Below are positions 25,901-34,627 of a DNA stretch of 64,000 nucleotides, piece by piece. Every line of letters starts with the position of its first letter. The stretch's first letter is position 1. The stretch comes from Thauera sp. K11 (GTDB lineage: Bacteria > Pseudomonadota > Gammaproteobacteria > Burkholderiales > Rhodocyclaceae), in the NCBI RefSeq assembly GCF_002354895.1, contig NZ_CP023439.1, positions 4,154,001-4,218,000 of the forward strand, given 5' to 3'. The position numbers and the translations under genes are program-made. Under the pieces are notes generated by a model, which saw only the letters and a list, made by a program, of their open reading frames with translations, was not told the DNA's origin and did no database searches.

Positions 25901-28900
25901 TGTCGGGCAGCGGCGAACTCCACCAGATCGGCAGCGGCACCACGGTGCTGACCAATGCCAGCACCTACTCCGGCGGCACCGCCATCGGCAGCGGCACGCT
26001 GCAGCTTGGCGATGGCGGGACGACCGGCAGCATCGCCGGCGACGTCGCGAACGACGGCCGCCTCGTCTTCGACCGCGCCGACCGGGTCACTTTCGACGGC
26101 GAGATATCCGGCAGCGGCGAAGTGGTCCAGGCCGGCGCCGGCGTCACCATCCTCACCGGCGACAACAGCTACGACGGCCCCACCACCATCTCGAACGGCT
26201 GGCTCTACATCAACGGCAACCAGAGTGCCGCGAACGGGCCGACCACCGCGGCCAGCGGCACCCGCCTGGGCGGCGACGGCACCGTCGGCGGCGACGTCGT
26301 CATCGCCGACAACGCCACGCTGGGCCCCGGCAGTCAGCCGCAGACCCCCGCCACGCTCACCATCGAGGGCAATCTCACGCTCAACCCGAACGCCATCCTG
26401 TTCTACAACATCGTCCAGGCCAACGTCGCCGGCGGCGCGCTCAACGACCTGACCGTGGTGCAGGGCGACCTGATCCTGGACGGCATCATCAACGTGGTGG
26501 ATTTCGGCCAGACCCTCGGCCCCGGCATCTACCGCATCTTCAACTACGGCGGAAGCCTCTCCATCCCGAACGACGGGCTGCAGCTCGGTTCCTACATGAC
26601 CGCGCCGGCGACGCCGCAGGAGGCGCCGGTCGCGACCGGTCCGCTGACCGGCTTCTTCGTCCAGACCGCCGTCCCGAACCAGGTCAACCTGGTCAATACC
26701 GCCGGGCTCGCCCTCAACTACTGGGACGGCGACGCCGGCCCGAAGAACAACGACGTCATCAACGGCGGCGACGGCGTCTGGCATGCCGACGCCGGCGTCG
26801 GCGACGACAACAACTGGACCAACAACCCCGGCGGCAATCCCAATGCGCCGTGGCAGGACACGGCCTTCGCCGTCTTCATGGCGACGCCCGGCACGGTCAC
26901 GGTGGACGACACGAACGGCACGGTCAGGACCATCGGCATGCAGTTCGCCAGCAGCGGCTATCTGATCCAGGGCGATCCGATCACGCTGGTGCCCGATCCC
27001 GCGAGCGGCGGCGTCTCCTTCATCCGCGTCGGCGACGGCACCGCGGCCAGCACCGCGGTGACGGCGACCATCGCCTCGCCCCTGAACGGCGGCGCGTTGT
27101 TCAAGGAGGACCTCGGCACGCTCATCCTCACCGGCACCAACAGCTACACGGGCGGCACCGGCATCTCCGGCGGCACGCTGCAGGTTTCCCGTGACGAAAA
27201 CCTCGGCGCCGCGTCCGGCGCCCTCGCCATCCTCAACGGCTCGACGCTGCGGACGACCGCCAGCTTCGGCACCGGCCGCATGGTCATCCTCGGCAATAGC
27301 GGCATCGGCACCAGCAGCGGAACGATAGAGACGGACGCCGGGACCCGGCTCACGCTCGACGGCGCCATCGTCGAAGCCCCGTCGCTGCCGGCGGCCTTCC
27401 TGACCAAGGCCGGCGACGGCACGCTCGTCCTCACCAACGCCAATACCTACAGCGGCGGCACCATCGTCGAGGCCGGCACGCTGCAAGTGGGCGGCGGCGG
27501 GACCAGCGGCAGCATCCTCAATGACGTGGATGTGGCGGGCGGCGCCACGCTGGCCTTCAACCGCAGCGACAGCCACGCGTTCGGCGGCATGGTGTCGGGC
27601 GCCGGCGAACTGCGCCAGATCGGCAGCGGCAGCACGGTGCTGACCAACGACAGCACCTACACCGGCGGCACCTTCATCGACGCCGGCACGCTGCAGCTCG
27701 GCAACGGCGGCACCACCGGCAGCATCCTCGGCGACGTCGCCGACGAGGGCACGCTGGCCTTCAACCGCTCGGACACCTACACCTTCGGCGGCATCGTTTC
27801 CGGCGGCGGCGAACTCGCCCAGCGCGGCAGCGGCACCACGGTGCTGACCAGCGCCAACACGTATACCGGCGGCACCACCATCACCCAGGGCACGCTGCAG
27901 ATCGGCGACGGCGGCACCACCGGCAGCATCGTCGGCAACGTGGCCGACGAGGGCACGCTGGCCTTCGAGCGCTCGGATGCCTACGTCTTTGCCGGCGTCG
28001 TTTCCGGCGGCGGCCAGCTCGACCAGATCGGCACCGGCACGACCATCCTGACCGGCGACAGCACCTACACCGGCCGCACCACCATCGCCGCGGGCGTGCT
28101 GCAACTGGGCGACGGCGGCACCTCCGGCAGCATCGTCGGGCCGGTGGTCGACAATGCCGTGCTCGCCGTCGACCGCAGCGATGCGGTGACCCTGCCGGGC
28201 CAGATCACCGGCACGGGCGCCTTCGTCCAGCGGGGCACGGGCACGACCGTCTTCACCGCCAACAACACCTACAGCGGCGGCACCACCATCGAACGCGGCA
28301 CCCTGCAACTGGGCGACGGCGGCAGCGCGGGCAACTTCTTCGGCGACGTGCTCGATGACGGCACGCTGGCCTTCGAGCGCAGCGACCTGCTGCCCTTCAC
28401 CGGCAACATCTCCGGCTCGGGCAAGGTCGTCCAGCAGGGCACGGGCGACACCGTGCTGTTCGGCACCAACAGCTACGGCGGCACCACCGACATCGTCGCC
28501 GGCGGCCTCTACGTCAACGGCGACCAGCGCGCCGCCACCGGGCTGACCACGGCGCAGGGCGGCGGGACGCTGGGCGGCACCGGCATCATCGGCGGCAGCG
28601 TCGCCATCGCCGCCGGCGCCACCCTGGCACCGGGCGACATCGGCACGGTGCCGGGCACGCTCACCATCAGGCAGAACCTCGATCTGGATGCGGGGTCGGT
28701 GCTGGCCTACCAGTTCGGGCAGGCGAACGTCGTGGGCGGTGCGTTCAACGACCTGACCGTGGTGGAAGGCGACCTGACCCTGGCCGGCACGATCGACGTC
28801 GCGCTCACCGAGGGCGGCGCGTTCGACGTGGGCATCTACCGCATCATCAGCTACGCGGGCAGCATGAACAACGGCGTGCTCGACATCGGCACCCTGCCCA

Positions 28901-31461
28901 CGGGCAGCGACGCGGCGGACTACTTCGTCCAGACCGCGGTGGCCAATCAGGTGAACCTGGCCTACACCGCCGGTCTCGAACTCAACTTCTGGGACGGCGG
29001 CGATCCGGGCCCGGAGGGCAACGGCCAGGTCTTCGGCGGCAACGGCACCTGGCATGCCTCGGCCGGCGTCGCCGACGACGACAACTGGACCAACGGCCTC
29101 GGGATTCCCAACGCGGCCTGGTCCAATGCCGCGTTCGCCATCTTCATGGGCGCGCCGGGCACCGTCGACGTGGACGAAGGGCTCGGCGAGGTGCGCGCCT
29201 CGGGCATGCAGTTCGCCAGCGACGGCTACCGGATACAGGGCGGCGGCATCACGCTGGTGGATTCGGTGGCGACGCCGGAGCGCTCCCTCATCCGGGTCGG
29301 CGACGGCAGCGAGGCGGGGCGCGCATTCACCGCCACCATCGCCGCGGAACTGCGCGGCGACACCACGCTGGTCAAGACCGACCTCGGCACCCTGGTGCTC
29401 GAAGCCGACAACACCTACAGCGGCGGCACCGCGGTCACCGGCGGCGTGCTGCAGATCTCGCGCGACGCCAACCTCGGCCAGGCCGGCACGGCGCTGAGCC
29501 TGGACGACGGCACGCTGCGCACCACGGCCGATGTCGACACCACCCGGCCAGGCGAACTGGGCGAACTGGGCGGCACCCTCGAGACCGTGGCCGGCACGCG
29601 ACTCGGCTACGGCGGCGCCATCGCCGGACCCGGCTCGCTCACCAAGACCGGCGACGGCACCCTGGTGCTGACGCAGGCCAACGGCTACGCCGGCGGCACC
29701 TGGGTCAAAGGCGGCACGCTGCAGATCTCCACCGACGCCAACCTTGGCGAGGCGACGGCGGACCTCACCATCGAGGGCGGTACGCTGCACACCACCGGCG
29801 ACGTGACCAGCGCGCGCGGTGTCGGCATCAACGAGCCCGGCGGCACGATCCTGACCGACGCCGGCACCGCCTTCACGCTGAACGGCGTGTTCACCGGCCT
29901 GGGTACCTTCGTCAAGGATGGCGGCGGCACCCTCGTCATCGCCGGCAACGGTGCGGGCTACAGCAGCACGGGCACGGTCGCCGCGGGCACGCTGGCGGTC
30001 GACGGCGTGCTCGGCGGCTACCGGCTCTTCGTGGATCAGGGCGCCCGGCTGGAGGGCACTGGCCAGGTGATGAGCGTGATCAACCGCGGCACGGTTGCGC
30101 CCGGCCGCAGCATCGGCACGCTGACGATCGCGGGCGATTACACCAGCGACGGCGGTGCGCTGGAGATCGAAGCGGCGCTGGGGGGCGACGCCTCGCCCAC
30201 CGACCTGCTGGTGGTCACCGGCGACACCGCCGGCAGCACGGAGGTCGTGGTCATCAACCGCGACGGCCTCGGCGCGCAGACCAGCGAGGGCATCAGGATC
30301 GTCGATGTGGGCGGCGCCTCCGGCGGTGTGTTCACGCTGCGCGGCGACTACACCTTCGAAGGGCAGCCGGCGGTGATCGCCGGCGCCTACGGCTACCGGC
30401 TCTACAAGAACGGCATCGCCAATCCGGCCGATGGCGACTGGTATCTGCGTTCCGCCCTCACCAACCCTCCCGAACCTCCCCGCCCCCCCGCGCCGCCGCT
30501 CTACCAGCCGGGCGTGCCGGTCTACGAAGCCTACCCCAAGACCCTGCTCGCGCTGAACGGCCTGCCGACCCTGCAGCAGCGCATCGGCAACCGCGCCTGG
30601 GGCGGCGACTCCGTCCCGTCCGGGCGCGAAGCATGGGGCCGCGTGGAGGCCAGCCACCACCGTTTCGAGCCGGCATCGTCGAGCGGCCGGGCCGACCAGC
30701 GCATCGAGACCAGGCAGGTGCAGGTGGGCATCGACCGCACGCTCAGGCAGGAGGCCGACGGCGGCACGCTGATCGGCGGCGTCAATTTCCGCCACGGCGA
30801 GGCCGACGCCCGCATCGACTCGATCTACGGCGACGGCAGCATCGAGACGCGGGGCCACGGCGTGGGCGGCACGCTCACCTGGTACGGCGCGGACGGCTAC
30901 TACGTGGACGGCCAGGCGCAGTTCTCGTGGTACGACAGCGACCTCAAATCCGCCGTGCTCGGCAAGCGCGCCAAGGGCAACGACGGCACGGGGTACGCCG
31001 TGAGCGCCGAAGCGGGGCGGCGCATTGCGCTGGAGCGCGGCTACAGCATGACGCCGCAGGCGCAGGTCGTTTATTCCAGCGTCGATTTCGACCGCTTCAC
31101 CGACTCCTTCGGCGCGCACGTCTCGCCCGGCAGCGGCGACAGCCTGAAGACCCGCTTCGGCGTCTCGCTCGACTACCAGGACAGCAGCACCGGCAGCGCG
31201 GGCGACGTCCGCCGCACCCATGTGTACGGCATCGCCAACCTGACGTACGAATGGCTGGGCGGCACCCGCGTCGAGGTATCCGGCACCGACATAGCGCAGC
31301 GCGACAAGCGCCTGTGGGGCGAGTTCGGCGTCGGCGGCAGCTACACATGGAAAGACGGGCGCTACGCCCTCTACGGCGAGATCTCGGCGGATACACCGCT
31401 CGACGGCGCCGGCAGGTCGTCCTCGCTGAAAGGCAGCGCCGGTTTTCGCGCCCGCTTCTAG
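22912..31461 (+). CDS. giant type Va autotransporter with beta-strand repeats
   Basis: This 2849-residue surface protein has a Sec signal peptide at about residues 1-27, with cleavage after AWA. The passenger is a long beta helix built from autotransporter-associated repeats of the type GTLVLTGANTYTGGTTIAAGTLQLGDGG, of which I see well over ten. Three larger modules recur, each with a GWLYVDG/LNDLTVVQG/LALNYWD succession (LNDLTVV at about 24776, 26438 and 28745). A Pro-rich hinge (PPEPPRPPAPP, at about 30470) precedes the translocation barrel (about 30585-31461), which ends in the expected aromatic residue (FRARF). It is probably an adhesin or aggregation factor. I see no protease or other catalytic motif. 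Ribosome site is aaggggg, 7 nt upstream. Confidence 0.93.
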   Translation: MKLSPVSFSILAGLSASGTLGSPTAWAACSPLPNAVCTGTTNATVGSGPSTASGATVTINGGAQLNGGNASAISLGDNATITVNSGASVLSTAGSSGGNGLWGAGRNTIEFNSNGTLTIAEGASVRALGASTNAEAINLIGSGNTVINRGLISGLNSAAIWFEDKTLGTNTIDNYGTIQRGSGSSSVIDNVIGNQSHSDVNFINRAGAVVYGGLSFASGNDTLTLFPGSVISGGFNGGGGTNALRLEGAAGSSDALPGNISNFQTLIKAGEGRWTLSGTVGSNGGGTPLAVTVQQGTLALTGNNVNFNGSVVVDPAGTLEARAQSLPPSVTDNGLVHFVQPDNGSYSGVIGGSGAVLKTGAGVLTLSGANGYAGGTTIRQGTVAIDADNRLGAAGSPLTLDGGTLEITSSFDLSPSRALTVTASDGTIQTDGGVTSTVSQGIAGAGTLTKSGAGTLILSGANTYADGTTISGGTLQIGNGGTTGSIVGDVIDNGVLAFNRSDRVSFGGTISGSGAVVHAGAGVTVLSGNNSYAGATTIASGWLYVDGSQTGATGPTTAAAGTRLGGNGIVGGDVTIADNATLAPGAEPQTPGALTIQGSLTLNPNSFLLYNLVQANVAGGALNDLTVVQGNLVLDGIIDVANQGQVFGPGVYRIINYGGTLTNNGLTIGSLVNAPASPQDTQTVVAPLTGFTVQTSIQGQVNLVNTGGLALNYWDVVPKNDDAIEGGTGTWQASPGTLNDNWTDSAGDINAPWLDGGYAIFMATPGTVTVDNGLGAVTSRGMQFASDGYRVTGQPLTLLDSTTGNITFVRVGDGTAAGAAMTATIDAELTGGGLVKEDLGTLVLDGVNTYTNGTGIFGGTLRISQDANLGVASSALIILNGSTLNTTASFDTGRTIILGSSGIGASSGTIATDAGTRLTVNGAIVEDPSLPAAALVKAGDGELVLTSTNTYSGGTTIAAGTLQLGNGGTTGSILGNVADNGVLAFNRSDTYVFGGAVSGSGELHQIGSGTTVLTNASTYSGGTAIGSGTLQLGDGGTTGSIAGDVANDGRLVFDRADRVTFDGEISGSGEVVQAGAGVTILTGDNSYDGPTTISNGWLYINGNQSAANGPTTAASGTRLGGDGTVGGDVVIADNATLGPGSQPQTPATLTIEGNLTLNPNAILFYNIVQANVAGGALNDLTVVQGDLILDGIINVVDFGQTLGPGIYRIFNYGGSLSIPNDGLQLGSYMTAPATPQEAPVATGPLTGFFVQTAVPNQVNLVNTAGLALNYWDGDAGPKNNDVINGGDGVWHADAGVGDDNNWTNNPGGNPNAPWQDTAFAVFMATPGTVTVDDTNGTVRTIGMQFASSGYLIQGDPITLVPDPASGGVSFIRVGDGTAASTAVTATIASPLNGGALFKEDLGTLILTGTNSYTGGTGISGGTLQVSRDENLGAASGALAILNGSTLRTTASFGTGRMVILGNSGIGTSSGTIETDAGTRLTLDGAIVEAPSLPAAFLTKAGDGTLVLTNANTYSGGTIVEAGTLQVGGGGTSGSILNDVDVAGGATLAFNRSDSHAFGGMVSGAGELRQIGSGSTVLTNDSTYTGGTFIDAGTLQLGNGGTTGSILGDVADEGTLAFNRSDTYTFGGIVSGGGELAQRGSGTTVLTSANTYTGGTTITQGTLQIGDGGTTGSIVGNVADEGTLAFERSDAYVFAGVVSGGGQLDQIGTGTTILTGDSTYTGRTTIAAGVLQLGDGGTSGSIVGPVVDNAVLAVDRSDAVTLPGQITGTGAFVQRGTGTTVFTANNTYSGGTTIERGTLQLGDGGSAGNFFGDVLDDGTLAFERSDLLPFTGNISGSGKVVQQGTGDTVLFGTNSYGGTTDIVAGGLYVNGDQRAATGLTTAQGGGTLGGTGIIGGSVAIAAGATLAPGDIGTVPGTLTIRQNLDLDAGSVLAYQFGQANVVGGAFNDLTVVEGDLTLAGTIDVALTEGGAFDVGIYRIISYAGSMNNGVLDIGTLPTGSDAADYFVQTAVANQVNLAYTAGLELNFWDGGDPGPEGNGQVFGGNGTWHASAGVADDDNWTNGLGIPNAAWSNAAFAIFMGAPGTVDVDEGLGEVRASGMQFASDGYRIQGGGITLVDSVATPERSLIRVGDGSEAGRAFTATIAAELRGDTTLVKTDLGTLVLEADNTYSGGTAVTGGVLQISRDANLGQAGTALSLDDGTLRTTADVDTTRPGELGELGGTLETVAGTRLGYGGAIAGPGSLTKTGDGTLVLTQANGYAGGTWVKGGTLQISTDANLGEATADLTIEGGTLHTTGDVTSARGVGINEPGGTILTDAGTAFTLNGVFTGLGTFVKDGGGTLVIAGNGAGYSSTGTVAAGTLAVDGVLGGYRLFVDQGARLEGTGQVMSVINRGTVAPGRSIGTLTIAGDYTSDGGALEIEAALGGDASPTDLLVVTGDTAGSTEVVVINRDGLGAQTSEGIRIVDVGGASGGVFTLRGDYTFEGQPAVIAGAYGYRLYKNGIANPADGDWYLRSALTNPPEPPRPPAPPLYQPGVPVYEAYPKTLLALNGLPTLQQRIGNRAWGGDSVPSGREAWGRVEASHHRFEPASSSGRADQRIETRQVQVGIDRTLRQEADGGTLIGGVNFRHGEADARIDSIYGDGSIETRGHGVGGTLTWYGADGYYVDGQAQFSWYDSDLKSAVLGKRAKGNDGTGYAVSAEAGRRIALERGYSMTPQAQVVYSSVDFDRFTDSFGAHVSPGSGDSLKTRFGVSLDYQDSSTGSAGDVRRTHVYGIANLTYEWLGGTRVEVSGTDIAQRDKRLWGEFGVGGSYTWKDGRYALYGEISADTPLDGAGRSSSLKGSAGFRARF

Positions 31462-31644
31462 CGCGGGCGGCGGGACGCCCCGGAAGCGGCCGGGGTCCAT
31501 CGCAGCGATTCCGACCCATTGTTGCAGGTCCGGCAATTGTCTTTTGTCGATTGGCGCCTATCTCGCCATATCGACAGCACGTAGAGTTCGTCCATGGCAG
31601 CGGCCCGAACCCGGTTCGGGCGCCTCGGCAAAGGAGTCGAGCGC

Positions 31645-31761
31645 ATGGACGGACACGACACACGAACGGCCGAGGCACCGCACCGGGGCATCGCCGTCCT
31701 GATCCCCGGCCTGCTCTGTGACGACGTACCGGCCCGGATGCTCTCCCGCCGCGCCGCCTGA
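31645..31761 (+). pseudogene. 38-codon frame resembling the start of an alpha/beta hydrolase
   Basis: This short frame has a good ribosome site (aaaggag) and contains VLIPGLLCDD, the usual first beta strand and oxyanion segment of alpha/beta hydrolases. It ends after 38 codons. It is probably the remnant of a deleted gene, or less likely a small protein. The rest of 31462-31884 is non-coding. A GC-rich stem (ccccgg...ccgggg, 31479-31496) follows the autotransporter. Confidence 0.3.
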
Positions 31762-31884
31762 CGCCGACCCGTACCGCAACGAAATGCCGGCCATGCAGCG
31801 CACCGTTCCGGCCGCCTTCACGCCGCCGGCAAGAAAGCCTTTTCACCTTCCCGTTTGCTTCACCCAACCGTAGAGGACAGATCC

Positions 31885-32463
31885 ATGAACCGACTCGCCA
31901 AGCTCTCCGCCGCCCTCGTCATCGCCGCCGCTGCCGCCGCCCCCGCGCTGGCCGCGCCGGAGACCTACAACGTCGACGGCACCCACACCTTCCCGCGCTT
32001 CTCGTACAGCCACTTCGGCATGTCCACGCAGCTCTCGCGCTTCGACAAGACGACCGGCACCGTGGTGCTCGACAAGGCGGCGAAGACCGGCGCGGTCGAC
32101 ATCGTCATCGACATGAAGTCGGTCGATACTGGCCATTCGACCTTCAACGAGCACATCCAGGGCGAGGACTTCCTCGATACCGCCAAGTACCCGACCGCCA
32201 CCTTCAAGTCGACCAAGGTCAATTTCGAGGGCGACAAGCCGGCGAGCATCGACGGCAACCTGACGATCAAGGGCGTCACCAGGCCGGTGACGCTGAAGGT
32301 CACCAACTTCGTCAACATGGCGCACCCGATGCTGAAGAAGGACGCCATCGGCGCCGACGCCACCGTCGTCATCAAGCGCACCGAGTTCAACGCCGGCAAG
32401 TACGCGCCCAACGTGGGCGACGACGTGACGATCACCGTCTCGCTCGAAGCGATCAAGGGCTGA
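31885..32463 (+). CDS. periplasmic YceI-family protein
   Basis: YceI proteins are lipocalin-like and bind isoprenoid or other amphiphilic ligands in the periplasm. The 192-residue protein has a clean signal peptide (residues 1-23, cleavage after ALA). The family pattern follows: YNVDGTHTFPRFSYSHFGMS, DIVIDMKSVDTGH, FNEHIQGEDFLDTAKYPTATF, LTIKGVTRPVTLKV and ADATVVIKRTEFNAGKY. The ATG at 31885 is chosen because it begins the signal peptide and follows agaggac. Confidence 0.92.
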   Translation: MNRLAKLSAALVIAAAAAAPALAAPETYNVDGTHTFPRFSYSHFGMSTQLSRFDKTTGTVVLDKAAKTGAVDIVIDMKSVDTGHSTFNEHIQGEDFLDTAKYPTATFKSTKVNFEGDKPASIDGNLTIKGVTRPVTLKVTNFVNMAHPMLKKDAIGADATVVIKRTEFNAGKYAPNVGDDVTITVSLEAIKG

Positions 32464-32531
32464 ACCCGCGGGCGCGGCACGTCCCGCCCGGGCGTGCCGC
32501 CACCCGCCGACTCATCGAGGACAAGGAAGTG

Positions 32532-33248
32532 ATGGAACTGAGACCGGCCGCGGAGCGCGGCATCGCGAATTTCGGCTGGCTGTATTCGCAGCACAGCTTT
32601 TCCTTCGGCAGCTACTACGACCCCGAGCACATGGGGTTCTCCGACCTGCTGGTGATCAACGACGACCGCGTGCGCCCCGGCCGTGGCTTCGACACCCACG
32701 GCCATCGCGACATGGAGATCTTCTCCTACGTCCTCGACGGCGCGCTCGAACACAAGGATTCGATGGGCACCGGCTCGGTGATCCGCCCGGGCGACGTGCA
32801 GACGATGAGTGCCGGCACCGGCGTGCGCCACAGCGAATACAACGCCTCGCGCACGGACGAGGTGCACTTCCTGCAGATCTGGATCGTGCCCGACCGCAAG
32901 GGCGTGGCGCCTCGCTACCAGCAGCGCCGCTTCGCCCCCGAAGAGAAGCGCGGCCGGTTGCGGCTGATCATCTCGCCCGATGGCGCGGACGGCTCGCTGT
33001 CGGTGTATCAGGACGCGCGCGCGTACGCGGGCCTGTTCGACGGCGGCGAGCACCAGCGCTTCGAGCTGCCGGCCGGGCGCTTTGCCTACGTGCATGTGGC
33101 GCGCGGCGCGATCGACATCGATGGCAGAAGGCTGTCCGCCGGCGATGCGGTGAAGCTGCGCGATCCGGGCGCCATCGACTTCGCGAACGGCGATCAGGCG
33201 GAAGTGCTGCTGTTCGACCTGCGCCCGAACGAGATGCCGCGTTACTGA
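32532..33248 (+). CDS. pirin family protein (YhhW-like, cupin)
   Basis: YhhW-type pirins are metal-binding cupins. The E. coli member oxidises quercetin in vitro, but the physiological role is open. The 238-residue protein matches the E. coli protein in order: ERGIANFGWLYSQHSFSFG, YYDPEHMGFSDLLVINDD, FDTHGHRDMEIFSYVLDG, EHKDSMGTGSV and SAGTGVRHSEYN. Later come QIWIVPDRKGVAPRYQQRRF and AEVLLFDL. His of THGHRD, the Glu of DMEIF and His of VRHSE are the metal ligands. ATG 32532 fits the family start better than the GTG one codon earlier. Confidence 0.9.
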   Translation: MELRPAAERGIANFGWLYSQHSFSFGSYYDPEHMGFSDLLVINDDRVRPGRGFDTHGHRDMEIFSYVLDGALEHKDSMGTGSVIRPGDVQTMSAGTGVRHSEYNASRTDEVHFLQIWIVPDRKGVAPRYQQRRFAPEEKRGRLRLIISPDGADGSLSVYQDARAYAGLFDGGEHQRFELPAGRFAYVHVARGAIDIDGRRLSAGDAVKLRDPGAIDFANGDQAEVLLFDLRPNEMPRY

Positions 33249-33270
33249 CCGGCACGGGGAAAGCACCGCC

Positions 33271-33852
33271 ATGAGACATGTGATCAGGATCGGCTTCGTC
33301 ATCGGGGCCCTGCTCGCCGTCGGCAGCCCGGCAGGCCAGGCTGCGCCGGCGCCCGCACCGGGCCACCTGAAGCTGGTCGATCCGCTGGACCGGCCGGAGG
33401 ACGGCTACTGCCTGGACATCGTCGGCTCGGGGCCGTACATCCGCTTCGACCTGCCGATGACGGCGCACAACTGCAAGCCCGGCCTGTATGCCGACGAGGC
33501 GGTGGTGCTCGAAGCGGACGGCCGCATCCGGTTTCCGGCCTACGACAAGTGCGCGACCGCCGCCGGCCTGAACGGACGGGCGCTGCCCGGCGCGGCGCTC
33601 GTGGCGCGGGACTGCGGCGAACGTTCCCCCTTCCTCGAGGCCGGGCGCCTGCAGGTCTTCACGTTGAAGAAGAACGGACACGTCGAGCTGCAAGGCTCCG
33701 GGCTGTGCCTGACGGCCGGCCCCGAGTCCGCGACGACCTTCTCGGACGAGCACCGCTGGCGCGCGCTTTATCTCGAAGCCTGCGAGACGGCCGACCCGGC
33801 CCGCTCGCGCTGGCATTTCAGCATCCCGGGCAACACCCGGCCGTCCCGGTAG
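33271..33852 (+). CDS. secreted protein, possibly beta-trefoil-like, function unknown
   Basis: This 193-residue protein has a signal peptide (1-24, cleavage after GQA). The mature part has six scattered Cys residues. Segments such as GYCLDIVGSGPYIRF, KCATAAGLNGRALPGAALVARDC and LCLTAGPES...LEACETADPARSRWHF recall ricin-type trefoil repeats (CL..., then C...W). No sugar-binding QxW signature is clear. It is encoded 22 nt behind the pirin gene and may be in its operon. The following catabolic genes run toward it on the other strand. Confidence 0.6.
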   Translation: MRHVIRIGFVIGALLAVGSPAGQAAPAPAPGHLKLVDPLDRPEDGYCLDIVGSGPYIRFDLPMTAHNCKPGLYADEAVVLEADGRIRFPAYDKCATAAGLNGRALPGAALVARDCGERSPFLEAGRLQVFTLKKNGHVELQGSGLCLTAGPESATTFSDEHRWRALYLEACETADPARSRWHFSIPGNTRPSR

Positions 33853-33923
33853 CATCGACCGCTCGCCCGCTCGATCGGGGCGGAGGGCCGGCCGCCCGCG
33901 GCCGGGAACGCGGCGTCGTGGCT

Positions 33924-34304
33924 TCAGGGGGACACGGCCGGCGCGGCGCCGAACCGGATCTCGTCGCCGACCCGGTGGTGAGGCAGCGCGGTCAGGCTGT
34001 TCCCCACGCACGGCCCGTCGGTGCACCTGCCGTCGGAAAGATTGAAGAAGGCGGTGTGGTGGGCGCAGACGACCGCGTCGTCGAGCACCAGGAAGGTCTG
34101 CGGCTGGTAGTTCAGCGGCAGCGAGAAATGGGGGCAGAAGTTGAGATAGGTCCACACCCGCTCCCCCCGCCGCAGGAGGAGGACGCGGAAATTCTCGCTC
34201 CCGTCGCCGAACTGCACTTCGAGCGCGCCGCAGTCGGGGATGTCCCCGAGCGCGCAGAGCCTGGCCCCCGGCTCGGGACGGTTCGGCCGCTCCATCCAGT
34301 TCAT
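33924..34304 (-). CDS. Rieske [2Fe-2S] protein
   Basis: This 126-residue soluble protein has the ligand pair Cys57-Pro-His59 and Cys80-Ala-His-His83, spaced as in Rieske ferredoxins. It lacks a membrane anchor. It ends the catabolic gene set and overlaps the YciI-like gene by 4 nt. Such a ferredoxin could pass electrons to a hydroxylating oxygenase that makes hydroquinone or hydroxyquinol, but no oxygenase component lies in the window. The spacing after the second ligand pair (TAFFNLSDGRCTDGPC) is normal for the family. Confidence 0.85.
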   Translation of the reverse strand: MNWMERPNRPEPGARLCALGDIPDCGALEVQFGDGSENFRVLLLRRGERVWTYLNFCPHFSLPLNYQPQTFLVLDDAVVCAHHTAFFNLSDGRCTDGPCVGNSLTALPHHRVGDEIRFGAAPAVSP

Positions 34305-34606
34305 CGCGTCGTCTCCGGCGTGCCCAGGCTCCAGGCCCAGGGCCGCACTTCAACCCTGGCAAACAGCCCTGCGCGGGAATACGGGTCGTCCGCGACGAAG
34401 CGATCGACGTCGCCGATGTCGCCGGCTTCCACGACGAGCAGGGTTCCGTTCATCGTCTCTCCGTCGGCGCTCAGCGTCGGGCCGCCGAGATGCACCTTGA
34501 CCGGGTGCCCGTCCGGATCGCGCAGGTAGGCCCGGTGCTGCGGCCGCGTCCGCAGGCGGACGTCCGACTTGCCGGGGGCATCGGTGCCGAGGACAAGGAA
34601 ATACAT
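34301..34606 (-). CDS. YciI/YCII-family protein (TftG-like position)
   Basis: This 101-residue ferredoxin-like alpha+beta protein has the family start MYFLVLGTDAPG, with His24 (QHRAYL) where the conserved catalytic His lies. LGGPTLSADGETMNGTLLVVEA and DPYSRAGLFARVEVRPW follow. Most YciI proteins have no known role. In the 2,4,5-T pathway, however, the YCII protein TftG removes chloride from a chlorinated hydroxyquinol, next to the hydroxyquinol dioxygenase TftH. The gene here also sits directly behind a hydroxyquinol dioxygenase, so a role on a substituted hydroxyquinol or quinone is a reasonable inference. Confidence 0.75.
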   Translation of the reverse strand: MYFLVLGTDAPGKSDVRLRTRPQHRAYLRDPDGHPVKVHLGGPTLSADGETMNGTLLVVEAGDIGDVDRFVADDPYSRAGLFARVEVRPWAWSLGTPETTR

Positions 34607-34627
34607 GGGCGTGCTCCCGGCGTCGTC

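Noticed and set aside
24000..29700. Regular repeats that could suggest a CRISPR array or satellite DNA
   Set aside because: Repeats are in frame, imperfect and translate into autotransporter beta-strand repeats; there is no constant repeat plus unique spacer pattern and no cas gene.
23179..31536. Open frame of 2785 codons on the - strand opposite the autotransporter
   Set aside because: It mirrors the strong third-position G/C bias of the + strand gene. It has no start signals, no family motifs and only low-complexity Ala/Gly/Arg content; the + frame has signal peptide, repeats and barrel.
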